A stretch of DNA of 64,000 nucleotides, from contig JANPWX010000640.1 of the NCBI GenBank assembly GCA_024734555.1, positions 80,198-144,197 on the forward strand. The letters run 5' to 3'. Under the pieces are notes generated by a model. The model searched no databases. It had not been told where the DNA came from and saw only the letters and a program-made list of their open reading frames with translations. How positions within the stretch are numbered: the first letter of the stretch is position 1; each line of letters begins with the position of its first letter. Positions 24,651 through 39,600 of the stretch are shown here, piece by piece. The translations under genes were made by a program, and so were the position numbers. Source of the DNA: Trochalopteron elliotii. Lineage: Eukaryota; Chordata; Aves; Passeriformes; Leiothrichidae.

Positions 24651-27600
24651 CTAAACATAGCACAAGGCAGTTTTAAAAGAAAAGCCACAAATGACAATCA
24701 GCTTCACCTTACTTTGCCTCCCCCTACTTTAACCTGTACCTTACTGACAAAGCCTGTCCTGAAGTTCCCAATTTTTCAACAGTGCTCTCAGGCTTAGTGG
24801 GTCTGTAAAAAAAAATGATCCAAGCAGTTGCATTACACACATTGCAGCACACAGCATCACAATGAAGTTGTCTGGTGCCTAGCATTACATGCTTTGGCAA
24901 TGACATGGAGGTTCCCAACGTTCCTTTCCCAGGAGAAAGGAATAAATGCAAACAGGTTGTGCCTGAAATACTAGATGCTTACTGACTGATAAGCTACCAA
25001 ACCAGCTACAATCCTAAATTGTAACAGAATCTGAATTCAGACTCCATACTTTTATTACTAACTTGCCTGTCTGTATCAAATTCTAGGTCAACATTTTCTA
25101 GAATTACAGTTTTCTTCACCTTGTGGTTATGGGGCTAAAGAATAGTTAATGGGAAGTAGACACATTAATTACAAACAACTGTTTCTGCATTTAAAGGAAA
25201 ATCACTATCAGTAATATTAATCATATTCAGTTAAATAGAATTTTTCTCTTAATAAAGGTATGTGCTGAAAAACAACTTGCAAACACTTAAAAATGCTCCA
25301 ACCTCTCTGCATGATCCAAAACTGGTGTCTGTCTGCACAGCTTCTGAATCTCTCCTACGTGTTCAGGATTGTCAGTTCCCAAACCCGTGGACAAAATCTC
25401 CGATCGAATGTTGTACTCATTGATCCACATCTTTATGGTGGGAAGATTAGTAACCCCAACCTGGAATTACACAACATAATAAAGGGAAGGCACAGCTCTT
25501 CAATGGTCTCTCTCCAACTCAAAGCTGCTCTTTTAGTCAAACCTCAAACATAGCCCCACTGACTTATGCCTGTAGGCAATTTGCTTTTCCTGATTTTCAG
25601 ACAGGAACCTCCCCATGTTTAGTTGTTTTCCAACTATCCCCATCATTTGCACTGTGATAATGGCTTAAGTAACTGGCTGTTTGCCCTAACAGAACCAGGA
25701 TGGCAATTGAGTAAACAGTGACAGCCCTGATCATCTAAGTGACAGCAGTGAAATACCTCCTGCAGCCAAGAACTGTGAGTCCTCAATAACCTGAGAAGAG
25801 CTGAGGGGTGGGAGACATAATAGAAAACCCTAAAGCCTAGAAATTGGTGAAAGGTTGGGCTACACCATAGGGGAACAGAAGCTACTGGAAAGAATGACTT
25901 CCAGATAATTTTCTCTTTTCACTTGACTCACTCCACAAAATCAAAAAGTCTGCTGGATCCTAATGGATGTGAAACTGTAGAACAAGAAAAATCCAAGAAC
26001 AAGAGCACCCATTTTTCCTGTCCTGATCAAGAAAATAAAGGAGAAAAGCTTCAATGTTTTTTAATTTGCAGAAAAATTCAGACTAAAACCAACTACAAAC
26101 TAGTGCAAGAGCTGTAAGAGTAGACTTAGAATTATAAACAGAGTAAGTTAAATCTACTTCAAGAGCTGTTGTATATCAGCAACTCATCTTTGGAGGATCC
26201 AAGTTTCAGTCTTCCAGAGGAATATGACAAACTGCAGAACTGACTGCACAAGACAAACTACCGAACACCAGCACCTCCCAAATACACTTTTATTACTAAC
26301 TTTGTGGAACAGCCTTGGACCACGTGCAGATACACTAAGATTTCCCAGTGCTGCCATTCTATACCTACCATTGGGTCCACCCAAACTGTCCTTCCCAAGG
26401 TATGCACCACTTTTGCATGATGAAGTTTTCCTTTAATTTTGTGATTAATGTGATCAGTCACCTAGGAAAAACAAGTTGTCACTGCACTTCAGAGTATGGA
26501 TACCAACACAGCTTTACAGTCACTTTAACTACAATGAAACAACACCTTCTGAGCTTAACAATGAAAAGGATATTCAACAAATAAATACAGTTTTGAGTAA
26601 ACCAGTGGGACACTAAGGCTATTAGAATAGTATTAGCCTTCAAGGAGGGAGTTTCCTTAATGAAAGATCACTCAAACAGGTCAGTTTAGAGAGGCTACAC
26701 TTCCCCTGTTCCTGCCCCAGAATTCAAAGCAGTGAGAACCTGTTCTAAAAGAAAGACATTTAAATCAGAAAAAATTAATCCCATGAACTTCACTGTATTA
26801 TTTCACAGAAAAACCAAAAAAGAAAACTGACCTTCTTAGAATCTGCCCCAATAGCAGGTATTTAGTGTAAATACTGGTAAGCAATGCAATTTGGTACCTG
26901 AGTTTACAGAAGTTTTCTTGTAGAAAACAGAGAGAAAAGGTAAAGAGCGTAAAGGAAATACCATGCAAAACCTGCTTATTACCTTTGGATTCCATTCCAC
27001 TTCATTATCTATGGGTTTTACTCTACAAACTACAATTTCCACAGCCTGAGGTGGCAGATGCTGAAACTTTGCAGGTAAGTGAAGCAGCTGATCACTATTC
27101 ACTTGACTTGTCCTGCCTTCATCTATATATTTAATTGTGACCTTACAGACATTTTCTTCATCTTCTGCTGGAGTGTCAACCACCTGAATCCTTCACACAG
27201 GGAAAGAAACAGAATTATTATTCATGTTACCAGTTGTGCAGAGTATTTTTTAAACCTGCTCTCATTTTAAAACTGGTACTTTCACAGCCCACTCTGCAAC
27301 CAAGAGCATGTGTGGGGAATCATCTTGTTTGCTATTCAGGAACTCAAGAGTAGGCAAGAGCTTTTTAAAAGCATTATTGGCATAGCAGTGACTTTTTGGT
27401 GCGTTTGAGGATGGGCTGATTTTTTCCTTTACCCGAAAGTCAAGTTTTTAAAAAGCTTTGTAGAAATACATGCACATGAATAAAGTAAAAGGTCAACAAA
27501 ATTTTACCTGTGGCAAACGGCTCCATCACATAACCCATAAAATACTGATTTCTCCACGTTGTTAACAGAAATTCTATGTCCTGGTACCTTGAAATAATCA

Positions 27601-30600
27601 TTCATTTCTTTAGCAAGAACTGTATATTGGTCCTTCTGTTTCTTGACTATTCGACCAAAGTAGTTTGTTGCATGTACAATGAAGAGAGGCAGGATCTGAA
27701 AGAATCAAATACAACAGCAGGAAGGAGGGGTGGATGATTTCTCAAACCAATGAAATTTAAATCTTTATATATAGATCACACACCTCTTTCCAACCCCAAA
27801 AGGTGACAGATGTTGCTGTACACACACATCAGAAAACAGTGTGGTGTTAATATTCTCAATCCTAACTGCTCATAGCTCAGTCAGCAGTGGACAGCAATGT
27901 ATGGAGCAAGAACTGCTGGGTGTCAGGCAATGATGTTCCACCTCAGTGAACACCAGCCAGTTCCACTAATTATCTGCTCACCACTCACACATTCTGCACC
28001 ACTCCAGCTCTACTCTGAACACTCTCCAGCCTCACAGGGAGTTTTACAAGAACTGAATGGGTTTTTTGCACCAAAATGACTTAAATGAAAGACTACAAAG
28101 ACACAGCTGTGCACACCAATGTGTAAAATGCTGCTGTGAGTGCACATCAGATAAAGCCCAAGTCTCAAAGGGAGCTGGAGAAACAAACTCTTACTGGGAT
28201 GTGGAGAATCACCATAACCAAGTCAACCTTACAGCCATGAAGGTTTCATGAATGTGGAACTATTAAACAAGAAGTCAACCTAAAACAGCACTCTGTAGCA
28301 AAAGTCTTCCAAAGCACTAATATTTTTGAAGGAAATAACTCAAATGTTCTACCTGCAAGAGAGGAGCTGCCCATTTCTTGGGCATACTATCAATGAAAAA
28401 CCTTCTCTAATCCCAAGGCCAGAAAATGATCAGTTTTCAGCAAGTTTGCACAAACATGTCAGCTAAGAAAGAATCCTTCCAATTTCTCTTCACTCCCACA
28501 GATTACTTTGTGTTTCCCCTACACGAAATATAAGTTTCTATAAACCTCCATCTTTGTTAATTTTGATATATAGTCTCAAATCATAAAGGGAATGAATACA
28601 CAGGACACAAGTCCTCTTCCCACACAATGTGAATCTTCAAAGCAGAAAAAAACTTGGGGTAACCTCAGAATTACCTGCAAAACAGTTCCAGTTCAAGCTA
28701 AGGCCACAAGGAACATCTGGCACACACTCATTTATGCAAGGGAGAGGGGCAGAAAGCTAGAGAGTAACAAACAGCCATGCCAAATGAGATCCATATTGCA
28801 GTAGGATTAATGGAATAGAAAAAAATGAAGTAACAAGCTAAGCAGCCCTTTAAGACCTGACCTCTTGGTACCCAAGCCCAAGGAAAACTGTAACTTACTG
28901 TCACACGTTCAGGTGTTTCTATCATTTCATCTGCAACATTCTGGGCCATGTCTATTGATGGATTAATTTGATGACGATCTGGACACTCTGTTCTGTTCCT
29001 GCATTAAAAACAAAAAAAAACCCCAAAAAACAAATCAGGTTTAGAAAAAAAGCTCTTTGCTTTCAGTTGTAAACTACTGTTAAGTGACTCGCAACAGGCA
29101 ACAGAAAAAAAAATCATGAGCAAAACCTGTTTTAGATAAAAGCATCCAACAGGAAAATTCATCAAGGAATCAGCTGCAATCATTCAGGGCACAAAAACCT
29201 GACATTTCCTTACCTGCAAATCCCAAATGCCTTAAGAGAAGCACAGAGGGGCCTTGAAAACTTATCTTCCTCAGATTCCAGCACCCTGGAAGTCAAATCA
29301 TAGAGTTCTTCTGGAATTTCAGCTTCTGTATGCTTTAAATAGTGGAGAATCCCAGGTGCATGAGAGGAACTGCTCTCTGTCAACAGAATGACTGACTTGG
29401 CCTTCATTTGTTCCTGATCTCCAGCAGAATCCTAAAAGTAATAAGAAATATTTTGGAAAACGTTTATGTATCCACCAGTAATAATCCAGTGTAGCATTAC
29501 CCAGTCCAGGTGCACCCAAACCTTTATCCCAGTGCAGAAGTTGTCACTCAGGCTCTGCAGGCGCTGCCCAAAGACTCCTGGGGATGGGAAACTGAAATGG
29601 ATCACACAAGTGGCATCTGTGATTCCCAAGGACTGCAGGCTGTCATCTGTCAGAACTAAGGACATGTTTCACACAGATATGTAACTGTAATAGTTCAAGC
29701 ATGGGAAGCATCACATCACATGCACCACGGCTGATTTCCTTCTCCCCACTCACTGACTGGAAGATGAATTTTTTCCCCAACACATTCCTATAAGGCTTTT
29801 TATTTCTCCAGGCAATAAATCCCATCAGCATATGGCACACAGCACTTGATGCCAATCTCACAGAATTCTGTATTTCCTGTCAGCACCACACAATACAGAG
29901 AGTTGAGCAACATTCACAGGAGCAAGACAGGAAGACAGCTGAAATAGTGCAGGAATTCTCATAGCTCTCTCATAGCTCTGTATGAACCTACAAAGCAGAG
30001 GGAAGTTCACCTTCTCGTTTTTGTAGAACATGAAAAATAAACAGAGTTTGAAAACGGATAAAGGTCTTTGTTAGTGCAAAAAAAAAAGGAAAAAAACCCA
30101 ATGGAACTTACAAAAAATCTTTACAATAAATCTTTGGAGTTTCGAAATTATTTCAGACTTAGTATCTCCTCTGCAGCAGAGACAATTGTGAAATGACAGA
30201 AAACCTTTGAAAATATTGGTAGTTCTTTTAACTAAGCAGGAAAAATAACAACAGGAGAAAAGAAAAGGAAAAGAAATCCAAGAGCTGTAGCATTAAGATG
30301 TAAACAGAACTGGAAAGAGCTCACAAGGCTATGCCCCTGTGGAAGTGGTGAGATAACCCAGTTTTAGTGCTTGGTGCAGATCTTAGCTCTGCATTAAGAT
30401 ACAATCACAACCAGACAGAGAATCCTCACCTAACACAGCAGGAGTGCCAGAACTGTGCATTTTTCTCCACCTCTCCAAGACACACTGAGCATTACACTCG
30501 CTCTCCTTATGCTTTTTCAAGGAAACTACTGAATTGCTCTTCAGTGCCTGCAGCAAAGTGAAAAGTTACACATTCCTGCAATGCTGCAGTACTTGCCCCA

Positions 30601-33600
30601 ATCAACTCTAACAAGCAACATCTCTTACTAGAATTTAGCACATCTCACTGTAGAGATACAAGAAAAAAGCTAATGAAATTTAGGTTGCTTATATGAAAAA
30701 ACCTCCTGTATTAATGGAGATAAGGTTCATTAACTTCCTGTATAAAAAGAAAATTGCAAGCTTATGTTTCCATGTGTTATTACATTAGACAGACATGTAA
30801 GAAAGTAAAAATGTCAAGCTTTTCCCCTCATTAATCTGCCATCTCTAATCTGACTCCATGATCTAACAACAAGCAGATTCATGTTTCAGTCTCTCAGAAC
30901 AAGCACTCTTCATTACATGAACCCTTGAAATATTTTCACAGTCCAGGTAAAATATTTGAAGTTGGTGTACACAAGAATTACTATGAACAGACTCAATCTA
31001 CTTTAACATCAACAAGCACTTTTTTAAGTGGTGGCAGGGTTGATTTTGATACACTTGAACCCTCAAATGTTCAAGGGAAATGTGTCAAAAAGTCACAATC
31101 CCAAACCAGAACTGTTTGCTTCTGTTAATAATCACTGAAGAACAGACATTCCAGATATTTATTAACATCAGACAGAGAGATAGATATTTACATCAGAAAA
31201 GAAACTTTTAAGTATCACATCATCTATGCCAGCTATTTGCTAGCAGTTTGGGGTTACTTTTAGCAGGAATGATTAAATTGCAAATTCACACTCCTCCTTT
31301 ATTCTCAGAAGCCAAGATATTTTAGTTTGTTATGACTTTAAAATTTAAAAAAACCCCTGCTTATCTATCTAAGTTTATCTAAGTCCTTTCTTACCTTATG
31401 AATCATCTCTACCTCAGTTACTGAGTCAGTGAATACCAGCACTTTCTGAAGATTCCTCTGGGTAAAATCCAGGATTCTGAGTAACTCAGCAATTCTGTTG
31501 CTGTTCATACAGGGCTGCACCACCTAACAGCAAATACAGAACAGAGGGCTGGTAATTCACATAACCCATACATATTTTACTATGTAATTCTTCCTAATCC
31601 TAGTCCTAATGCATCCACACATTGACACTTTCAGTTCTGCTCAATCATTAAGGCTTCTAAGAAAAACTCATGCATTTTCAGTTTCCTGACATGCTCAGAG
31701 TGTCTACCTTTGCAGATTTCCCAACATTTAAAATCCACAAACTACTGTATTCTATTCCAAATTACTCCACAGAGTAAATCAATCAAACTTAAACCATTTT
31801 GTGTTATTCTTAAGGGCTATACCACACTGACTGGAAACTAAGTCAAAAAATACCTAAGAGTATCTAACAGGCCTTCTAGAAATTTGAGGTCAAAAGTTTG
31901 GTATTGTGTGAAAGAAGCAAACCAAGGGCTTTACTGGATTTGCCTTGGCACTGCTTACCTTGTAGTTCTGCCAGTCACAGCTAAAAACTGCAAAAACATT
32001 CTGGGTACCATTTTGGTAAAGAACTGTACTGTTTGCAAACACATCTCAACAAATTTAGACTCATTTGCACTACCATGAAATATTCAAGGGACTGTCTTAA
32101 TCTCAGTCCTATAAAATAAAGAAAGAGACCTCCAGCTGGTTCAGTGACCCCCTTGCACATGATTTCTAACAGCCACTTCAGCTCACACTGGGAGGCAGCA
32201 CTGCAGCACCACCTGCTTCCAATAAACCAGCAGCAGCCACACATCCAAGCAGTGACATAATTTCCAAAGTTTTACCTGTTGCACATTTCCAAAGATGGCA
32301 GCTTCTTCAATAACTGTTATCACAATGTGAGGATCATTCATGAACTCCTTTATCAAGGGTGTGATGTGTTTATTCCACTGAGTTCCCACAGCAATGATCT
32401 GATGTGGGAGATTCCCCTGTGCCTGAGCAGTGGCTTTCTTGTAACAATCCAGTATAGTAAACACCTAGGATGAAAGAGGTTTTTTTCCTCTCATCTCATT
32501 GTATTCCAGCAAGCACATGACAGCCCAGAAAAATACACTGTTTAAGAACACTGTTTTTTCCAGTCACAAAGCCACTACCACAGCAAACTACAAGTTTCAC
32601 ACCTCAAAAGAACAGTTTGGTAGGTACGCTTTTATCCTGTTCTTTGAATGAAGCAAGAGAAAGCAACAGGACAGCATGTAGTGACAGCATATGCCTGTGC
32701 ATGTAACTGTAATGCAGGATTCTGTCCAGAGAAAATGGAAATCTCAGGAAAAGGATCTGTCCAGATCTGCAATATAAAAAGCCCAGACAAAGCAGATCTG
32801 AGAGGGCAGAGGCATTCAGCAAAAACTAGCTGGTAACTAGAAGACAAGCCCAACCTGCCAACACAGTAATGTGCAAATACAAAAATAAAAAGAAAGAAAG
32901 AAAAAAAGAGGGGGTTCACCATAAACCCACTTGCAGTGTTGTTTTCCTCAGTGTGTGCCACTGTTTCAGACACAAGCACAACTGCAACAGCATTTTGCCA
33001 AGTGACTGTGTAAGCCATTTACCTGTTCAGTAGTGTCAGAGAACAGCACCTCAATCTCATCAAGAACAAGATGGCAAAGCCTGCACAACAACCCAGTGTT
33101 ATGTTCCAGCAGTCTCAGGAGGTTGTATGGTGTAGTCACTACTACTTCACCTAAGTTGGAAGGAAAGAGCTTTACCATTCATTTATTAAAAAGGGTCACA
33201 TTTGTATTTCAGATTCATCATCTTGAGGCTGGGGAGTTTGTATTTTTCTACTCCTGCAAGTTTTCCAAGAAATGAATGGGTGAGGCTCTGGTATTTTGAA
33301 ATCCAGTGAAATGTCTGAAGGTTAAGAAGTTTACAAAGCAGGGTGTCATCTCATTTGCCAGTAAGGTACTGGAAGTAGAGGTAAGAACTTCAGAAGCAAA
33401 TAGCCAGAAGGGAAGTATTTATAAATATATGCAAGAGCAATTTCAGGGAAGTTCAGTTTCAACAATGGAATAAAGCACATATTGTCACTTAGGAATTTAC
33501 ATAAACGTGTGCATGTGTATCTATCTACACACAGAAATAAAACCACACCAATCTTCACTGGTGCAAATACACCAACAGCTCTGCTGCTAAAAGGTCTGAA

Positions 33601-36600
33601 TTCATCCACCAGGCTCAAACTTGAATGATGAATGAATGATGCTGAAATGGAGTTTTACATGGTTTTTCATAATTTCATCCATAGTTCTTATTCCCTTGGC
33701 ACAAGGAAAGCCACTTTTGAAAATGCAGGTAATCAACCAAAGCTTAACAAAGGTATCAAACCACTACACACCTAAATGTTTTAAGTGCATACATATAAGC
33801 AGGGCAAGTCTCCCAACAGTTTTTTTACTACTTCTATGCTGCTTCTCTGTGGAGCACCCTCTCCATACTATCAAGTTAGATGCACAAAGTACTGAGCATT
33901 TACTGCAACAGCAAGTTGTAAACCATCATTTAAACAAACAAAATCCCCAAGTTTGGTTTATAAACCCAGAACTTGAGAAGCAGAAATTGTTCTTTCACAT
34001 GCTCCTGCAATTAAGGCAGCCCACAGTGCCTTCATGCAAAATGAGATGACAGAAGGTATTCTTACAGCCTTGGATTTCCACTTGGCTGGCTGCTTCCTTC
34101 TTCTGCCCAAGGATTATCAGCATTGCAGGAAGGCGTCTGCAGCCTTTCCTGTATGTTTTCAGCAGGTCAAAAACCAGTTGTGCCTTCTTCCATCCAGGAC
34201 ATAAAATCAGTGCTTGTGGCTGCGTACACAGGTACAAAAATTGACAACACAGTATTAGACAGAAGTACAGAACCTGAAGAACCCTGTCTTACTCAGGTTC
34301 TGTAGCCCTGGTTCATGCCTGACATATTTTGGTTCTCTGAAATTCCTTTCCCAGGGAATTTTCTGTAAACAAGAGACATGTTTTGGTAACTGCACATCTG
34401 TTTACAATTTTTCCCTAGGAGGGACGACTTCTTGATGTCCCTCTGCTCTCACCAATGGGACTGAAGAGGTTTGTCTTTGCTTCACCAATCAAATTGGTCT
34501 GTGTAGAACAGTTACATAAGGGAGACACATCCCAACAATAAAGAAGTCATTTTTCAGCCTTCTGAAGGAGTCTTTGTGTTGTTGTGGTGTACAACAGCGT
34601 CAGGTTGTACTGGACCATGTTACAACCTCAGGAATTCTGTTTCTGTGATCTAATACAAGCTAGAAAATGCAATATAGTATTTAAAACAGCTAATACCTAT
34701 TTTAGTTTACTGAATACATTACTACTCATGCAGAAACAAAACTCCATTGTGTATCTAAGTGCCAGGGCATGAACCACTTGTTAGGGACTGCTTTAAAAGC
34801 AAGTTTGGGACTCCCCCATTCACACAGTCCATCCAAGTCCTCTAAGCAGAGGCCTTACAGAAACTGGCAGGCATTATGAAGATACACTGAGATGACATTA
34901 ATGTGTACAATCCAAACATTCACAGTAGTAACAGGTTCTCTGGTCTAATATATACATACTCCACTCCTGTTTGGCAAGGTTTGGTAGTCACTTTTCAACT
35001 GGAAAAGTGTAAGAATTGGTGGAATATATAACAAGGGATCATTTCCCTGATGGGAGATGGCAACGACATCACATCCCAAAGCTACTGGTGGCCAACAGTA
35101 GGACTCAGTGAAGGTAGGGCCTGAAAACTTGTTCCAAGCAAGTTCCTACAGAAAGAGAAATCAAGAGTTTTCCATTAAATCCGTGTACTTAAACACCAAC
35201 AAAACAAGCCAAAGCATAACAATGAGAGATTTAAAAGCTTTTGACCCACTAGGTAACAAATATCCTTAACAGTAATACAAAAAGCCATTTTCCAGCCTGA
35301 GCTGTTAAATTACTGTATTAAAATTCAAATCCACTTGTAGCAGTGGCTAATATACCAGAAAAAAAAGTGTAAAATTCTTACAGCATTTCTCCAAAGCTTC
35401 ATTTATTCTACCACATGAACACTCTTGTACACATTCCTCAACCAAACTGAGTTATTACTGTAATATTTACTGTGGTGATTTGAGATAGGAAACTCATCTT
35501 AAAAAGATAATCAATGTAGTATCATCACCTCTACCTTTTTCAGACCATCAGAAAGTGGTGCTGTTTCCAAAACTGATGATGGTTCAATTTTCTTGCTCAG
35601 GAACACAAAGTTTTTTTCTTTCCCAACATTTTGAAAACTCTGAAACCATGAGACAAATAGATGGCAATGGCAGTACTTAGCAAAAGGGGTTTAGCTTACA
35701 CAAAACTCAGAAGCACTCACTGCATTTAAAAAAAGTGGCATTTTGATGTAAATCGATCAAAATTCTTCATTCACTTTAAATATGTTTCATACCTACTGAC
35801 AGGTTACAGAGCAAGGGTGAGATAAAAACCTGTTATTGCTATTCTTGAAGAAAGATTTTCAAAGATGGTCTTAACTATCTTAAACCCCCCAAGAGATCAG
35901 TGGATGCTCTGTGTACAGCTGGCACTCAATCCCACAATGAGCAGCATGAGGCAGGGACTCAGTCACAATGTAGATGGCAATTTCTCTCCATTGCTCCTTC
36001 TCTCTTTTCTGCTCCAGTGCAGGTCCTCTACAGACTGCAGCCCCTTCAGAAACATCTGCATGGAGCTCCTTCTGCTGTCTGACCCTGTCATTGCCTGTTT
36101 CTCACCTTTTTTTGTTCCCTTCCCTGTGTTTTTGCCCTTTCTTAAACTCAGAGGCATCCCCAACTTGGCTGCCTGGCTCAGCTTTAGCCAATGCAGGTGC
36201 AGTCAGCCCCTGGTCACCTCCCACAAAGACACAATGCTGCCAAAACCAAAATGTTTGCACAAGAGAAGTTAAATTAAAGTTAATGCTTGAAATACCTGCT
36301 GGCCATCTTCAACTGTGTGTGTCTGGAGGGAACTGGAATTTAAGAAATGTGGAAGTCTGAGAAACAGAGATATTAAATCCAACATAAATGCAAAAGAAAA
36401 ATGTCATTTATAGATACCACCAGTATTTCCCAAGTGTCATCAAGTAATTCACTCAAAGTATTTCTGACAGATCTATGCCAATGAGAAAAACCCTCAATAC
36501 AAAAGGAGAAATCAAAATCCATCATCTGGAAAGCAAAATTCAGTGAAAACAATCCCTGAGAATCTTTTTCAAAGTTAATTGACAAGTTCCCTAACAACAG

Positions 36601-39600
36601 AAGAAAAACAGACTGGACTGTAGACAAAAAAGGTTTCTTAATAGATCCAAAACACAAAAAAACTCATCTTTGCATCAGTTAGAAACTGAAAGAAGAAATG
36701 CTCCTGAGGTTTATTACATATGCATCAACTGACCTGCAGCACAGTGAAAGCATTGCACAAACTGACCCAGTCATATTCCATTAAATCTGAAAACTTTATA
36801 ATAATCACACTAAAAATAAAATAAAGCAAATTAACACGTTTAGTGTGCAGAAAAATATCTCCCCACCACACCCCCTGCTGTCAAACTACTGTTTAGAAAG
36901 AACTGGTATTTTTCTAGCCTGGGTAGCTATCAGGAGCTTCAAAGGCCCTCCTTCCCCAAAAGCATGTGTATGATGTACCTTCCCTTTCCCTCTGTCCTTT
37001 AGAGGCCTAAGAACAGTAATTGCAAACATACTACAGCTCCCAACTGTCTGATTACAGAATCATTCTTTATATTCAACATGCTGCACCACACCTCTCTGTT
37101 TGAACTGCTTTATCTTCCTTGGAAGGCAGATCTGGCACCATGCTGACCACCTAGAAAAAACCCACATTTTAAGCACTAAAATAATGTTCAAAACCAGTAT
37201 TTAAAACACAAACTTGAAAGTGGTTTTCTTACCCAACTGTGGGATTTTCCAAATATTTTGCAGCATCGTTTTACAAATTTGAAGTTTCTTTGACTAAGAC
37301 AACAATTTTGATGAAACAAACTAAGAAAACTTTCAGAAAACTAAGAATAACAAGCTGGATGACTACAGCACTCCTAATCTGGCCTAAGTATGTTTACTTT
37401 AGTTTGTATTTCACAATTTAACACAAAATGTAATACTTACAGGCACAATATTGTCATTTAGAATGGTGCTTAACCTTTGGGACGTATTTTGAAGAACAGA
37501 ATTACAACCATCAAGACCTAAAAAGGTAAACAGAATGGAGACACCCATTTCTGATTATCTGAACACATAAAAAGCCAGAGATGGACACCACGTGTCACAG
37601 TCACTGGGATCCAAACCCAGACAGGAGGTTCCCATTCCACACATCCAACAAAACACACCAAGTGCTGCATGCAGGACTGTCTCCCACACTTGTGGCTCCC
37701 ACCTGGCCCAGGACGTGGTGACACTTCCTCCCCTAAGGGCAGCTTTGGCCTGGCATGGAACGTTGGACCAACAAACTCCACTGGAACACACTCAGCACTC
37801 AGGGACACTTCACTGTCAGAGTCATCTGAAGAATTCCCTGCAGTCACTTCACCTTCCTTGTAATGAGCAAAGTGCTTTGCAACCAGATCATCATTAACAC
37901 AGATCTACAAAATAACCCAAACAAGATCTCTTTTGATCAGTGTCAACAAGCAATAAACTACACCAGTACACACTTGTTTAGAATTTGTGTGAAGCCTTAA
38001 ACAAAAGCAGTGCTTTTATAAATGATAAAAACCCCAAACAAAATCCAACCAAACAAAACACCAGACATAACAGTACCAGTGAATGCTTTCTGTCAAATAT
38101 TAATTCTAAAAAAACCAGAAAGTCCTATATACCTCTACGTTCAACAGGTGTTAATCAGTATTGTGTTTCTGGCCAAACTTCTGCACTGAATAACTGTTTC
38201 TATGAGCCCTACATATCTAAAAGAAGCCTTTAATTCACTCAAGCCTGTTTATTTCTTTTAGATTCAGCATACATCAAAATCTGGCAGGAAAAAAAAAAAA
38301 AAGTAGGATTAGGCCTAAAACTTCTGGTACCTACCACATAGCTGCTTAAGCCTGGCAGTAGCTACAGCAGAGATTTGACACAAGTTACACATTTTGGCAA
38401 GTGGAACTAGACTGGATGATTTTTCCAACTCCCTGAGGACTCAGCTGTATGCAGGAGTGTGAACTTTGAGTTAATTTCTACAGCATTATGCAGCTGCCTT
38501 TCTGAAACATCTTCAAATGTTTATCCCAAGAAGTACACCAAATGATTCATATTAGTTGTCCAATTAAGTACTGGCTGGACTTCACTTGCTTATAAATAAT
38601 AATTTCCAAAAAAAAAGGTTCACAGAGAGAAAAATACAGGTTCTGCCTATTAGACCTGTAAACCCTCCAGAGGTTTACAATGAACAGAACTGTAAGAAAA
38701 ACCTCTAATAAGTTAATGATTTAGCTTCTACTGTATCTGATCAAAATTACAAAACTCACAAGTCATGCTTTCCAATCTTAAACTAATAGCAAAGTACATC
38801 AATCGAGAGCTGGAAATATAAAAGTATCTTACCTTTTCATCTCTTATAGTCACAAAAAGAAACACCTCCAGCACTTTATCTTCTACTGCCTGTATTGTGG
38901 CTTTAACCTCCGTAGCCTCTAAATGTAGTAATAAACACAAGAAAAAAGATTAAACCCTTATCACACTATCAGCATTCTTCACTTGTACTTTCTGACACAG
39001 ACAAAAACAGAAATCACAATTAAAAATGTGTAATGCTTGTTATTTCACCTAAGTCAAACACAGAAGTTAACAAATACATGAAAGTACCAAAAAGGAACTC
39101 TTCCTTAGTCTTTGAAGGAGGATTGAGGGTTGAAACAGATTAATGACTTCTTGAGACAAACCACTTTTAGTTCTACATTAAAAATCTTGGTTTATCTCAG
39201 ACTCTGAGAGTCTGGGGCACCAGCGTGTGGTTTCCAAGTGTGACATTTCCTTTTCTTGAAAGTTTTTTGCACATCTGAACAGCTTTGTTACACTTTTCAT
39301 TCAGGCAAACACAGCCACTATGTCTGTTCCCAAATCCTGCAGCACCTCTGCACACACTAATGCAGGACAGCTGTGATACTGATTCAGAGTCTCATGTTGA
39401 ATACACAGAATGGTTCCAAGGTTCAAAACAAACGTGACATGAATGCTCTCTCAGTTAGCCTAATCTAGCCTCAACATAAACTACCAAGATTTATGCAGCA
39501 TGGAAGTCCAGAGTACTCAAAACGCAGCTCCACAAAAATTTGTGTCTTAGTTACTCCATACTTAGGCAGCTCCTTTCTCTTTATTTTTAACAAACAGCAT

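Noticed and set aside
29643..29861. 72-aa minus-strand frame just before TDRD12 exon 18, at first taken for the missing exon 17
   Set aside because: It would need an intron of about 50 bp and matches the family poorly. The segment 30430-30547 has proper splice sites, correct phase and the conserved LERW/SSG motif.
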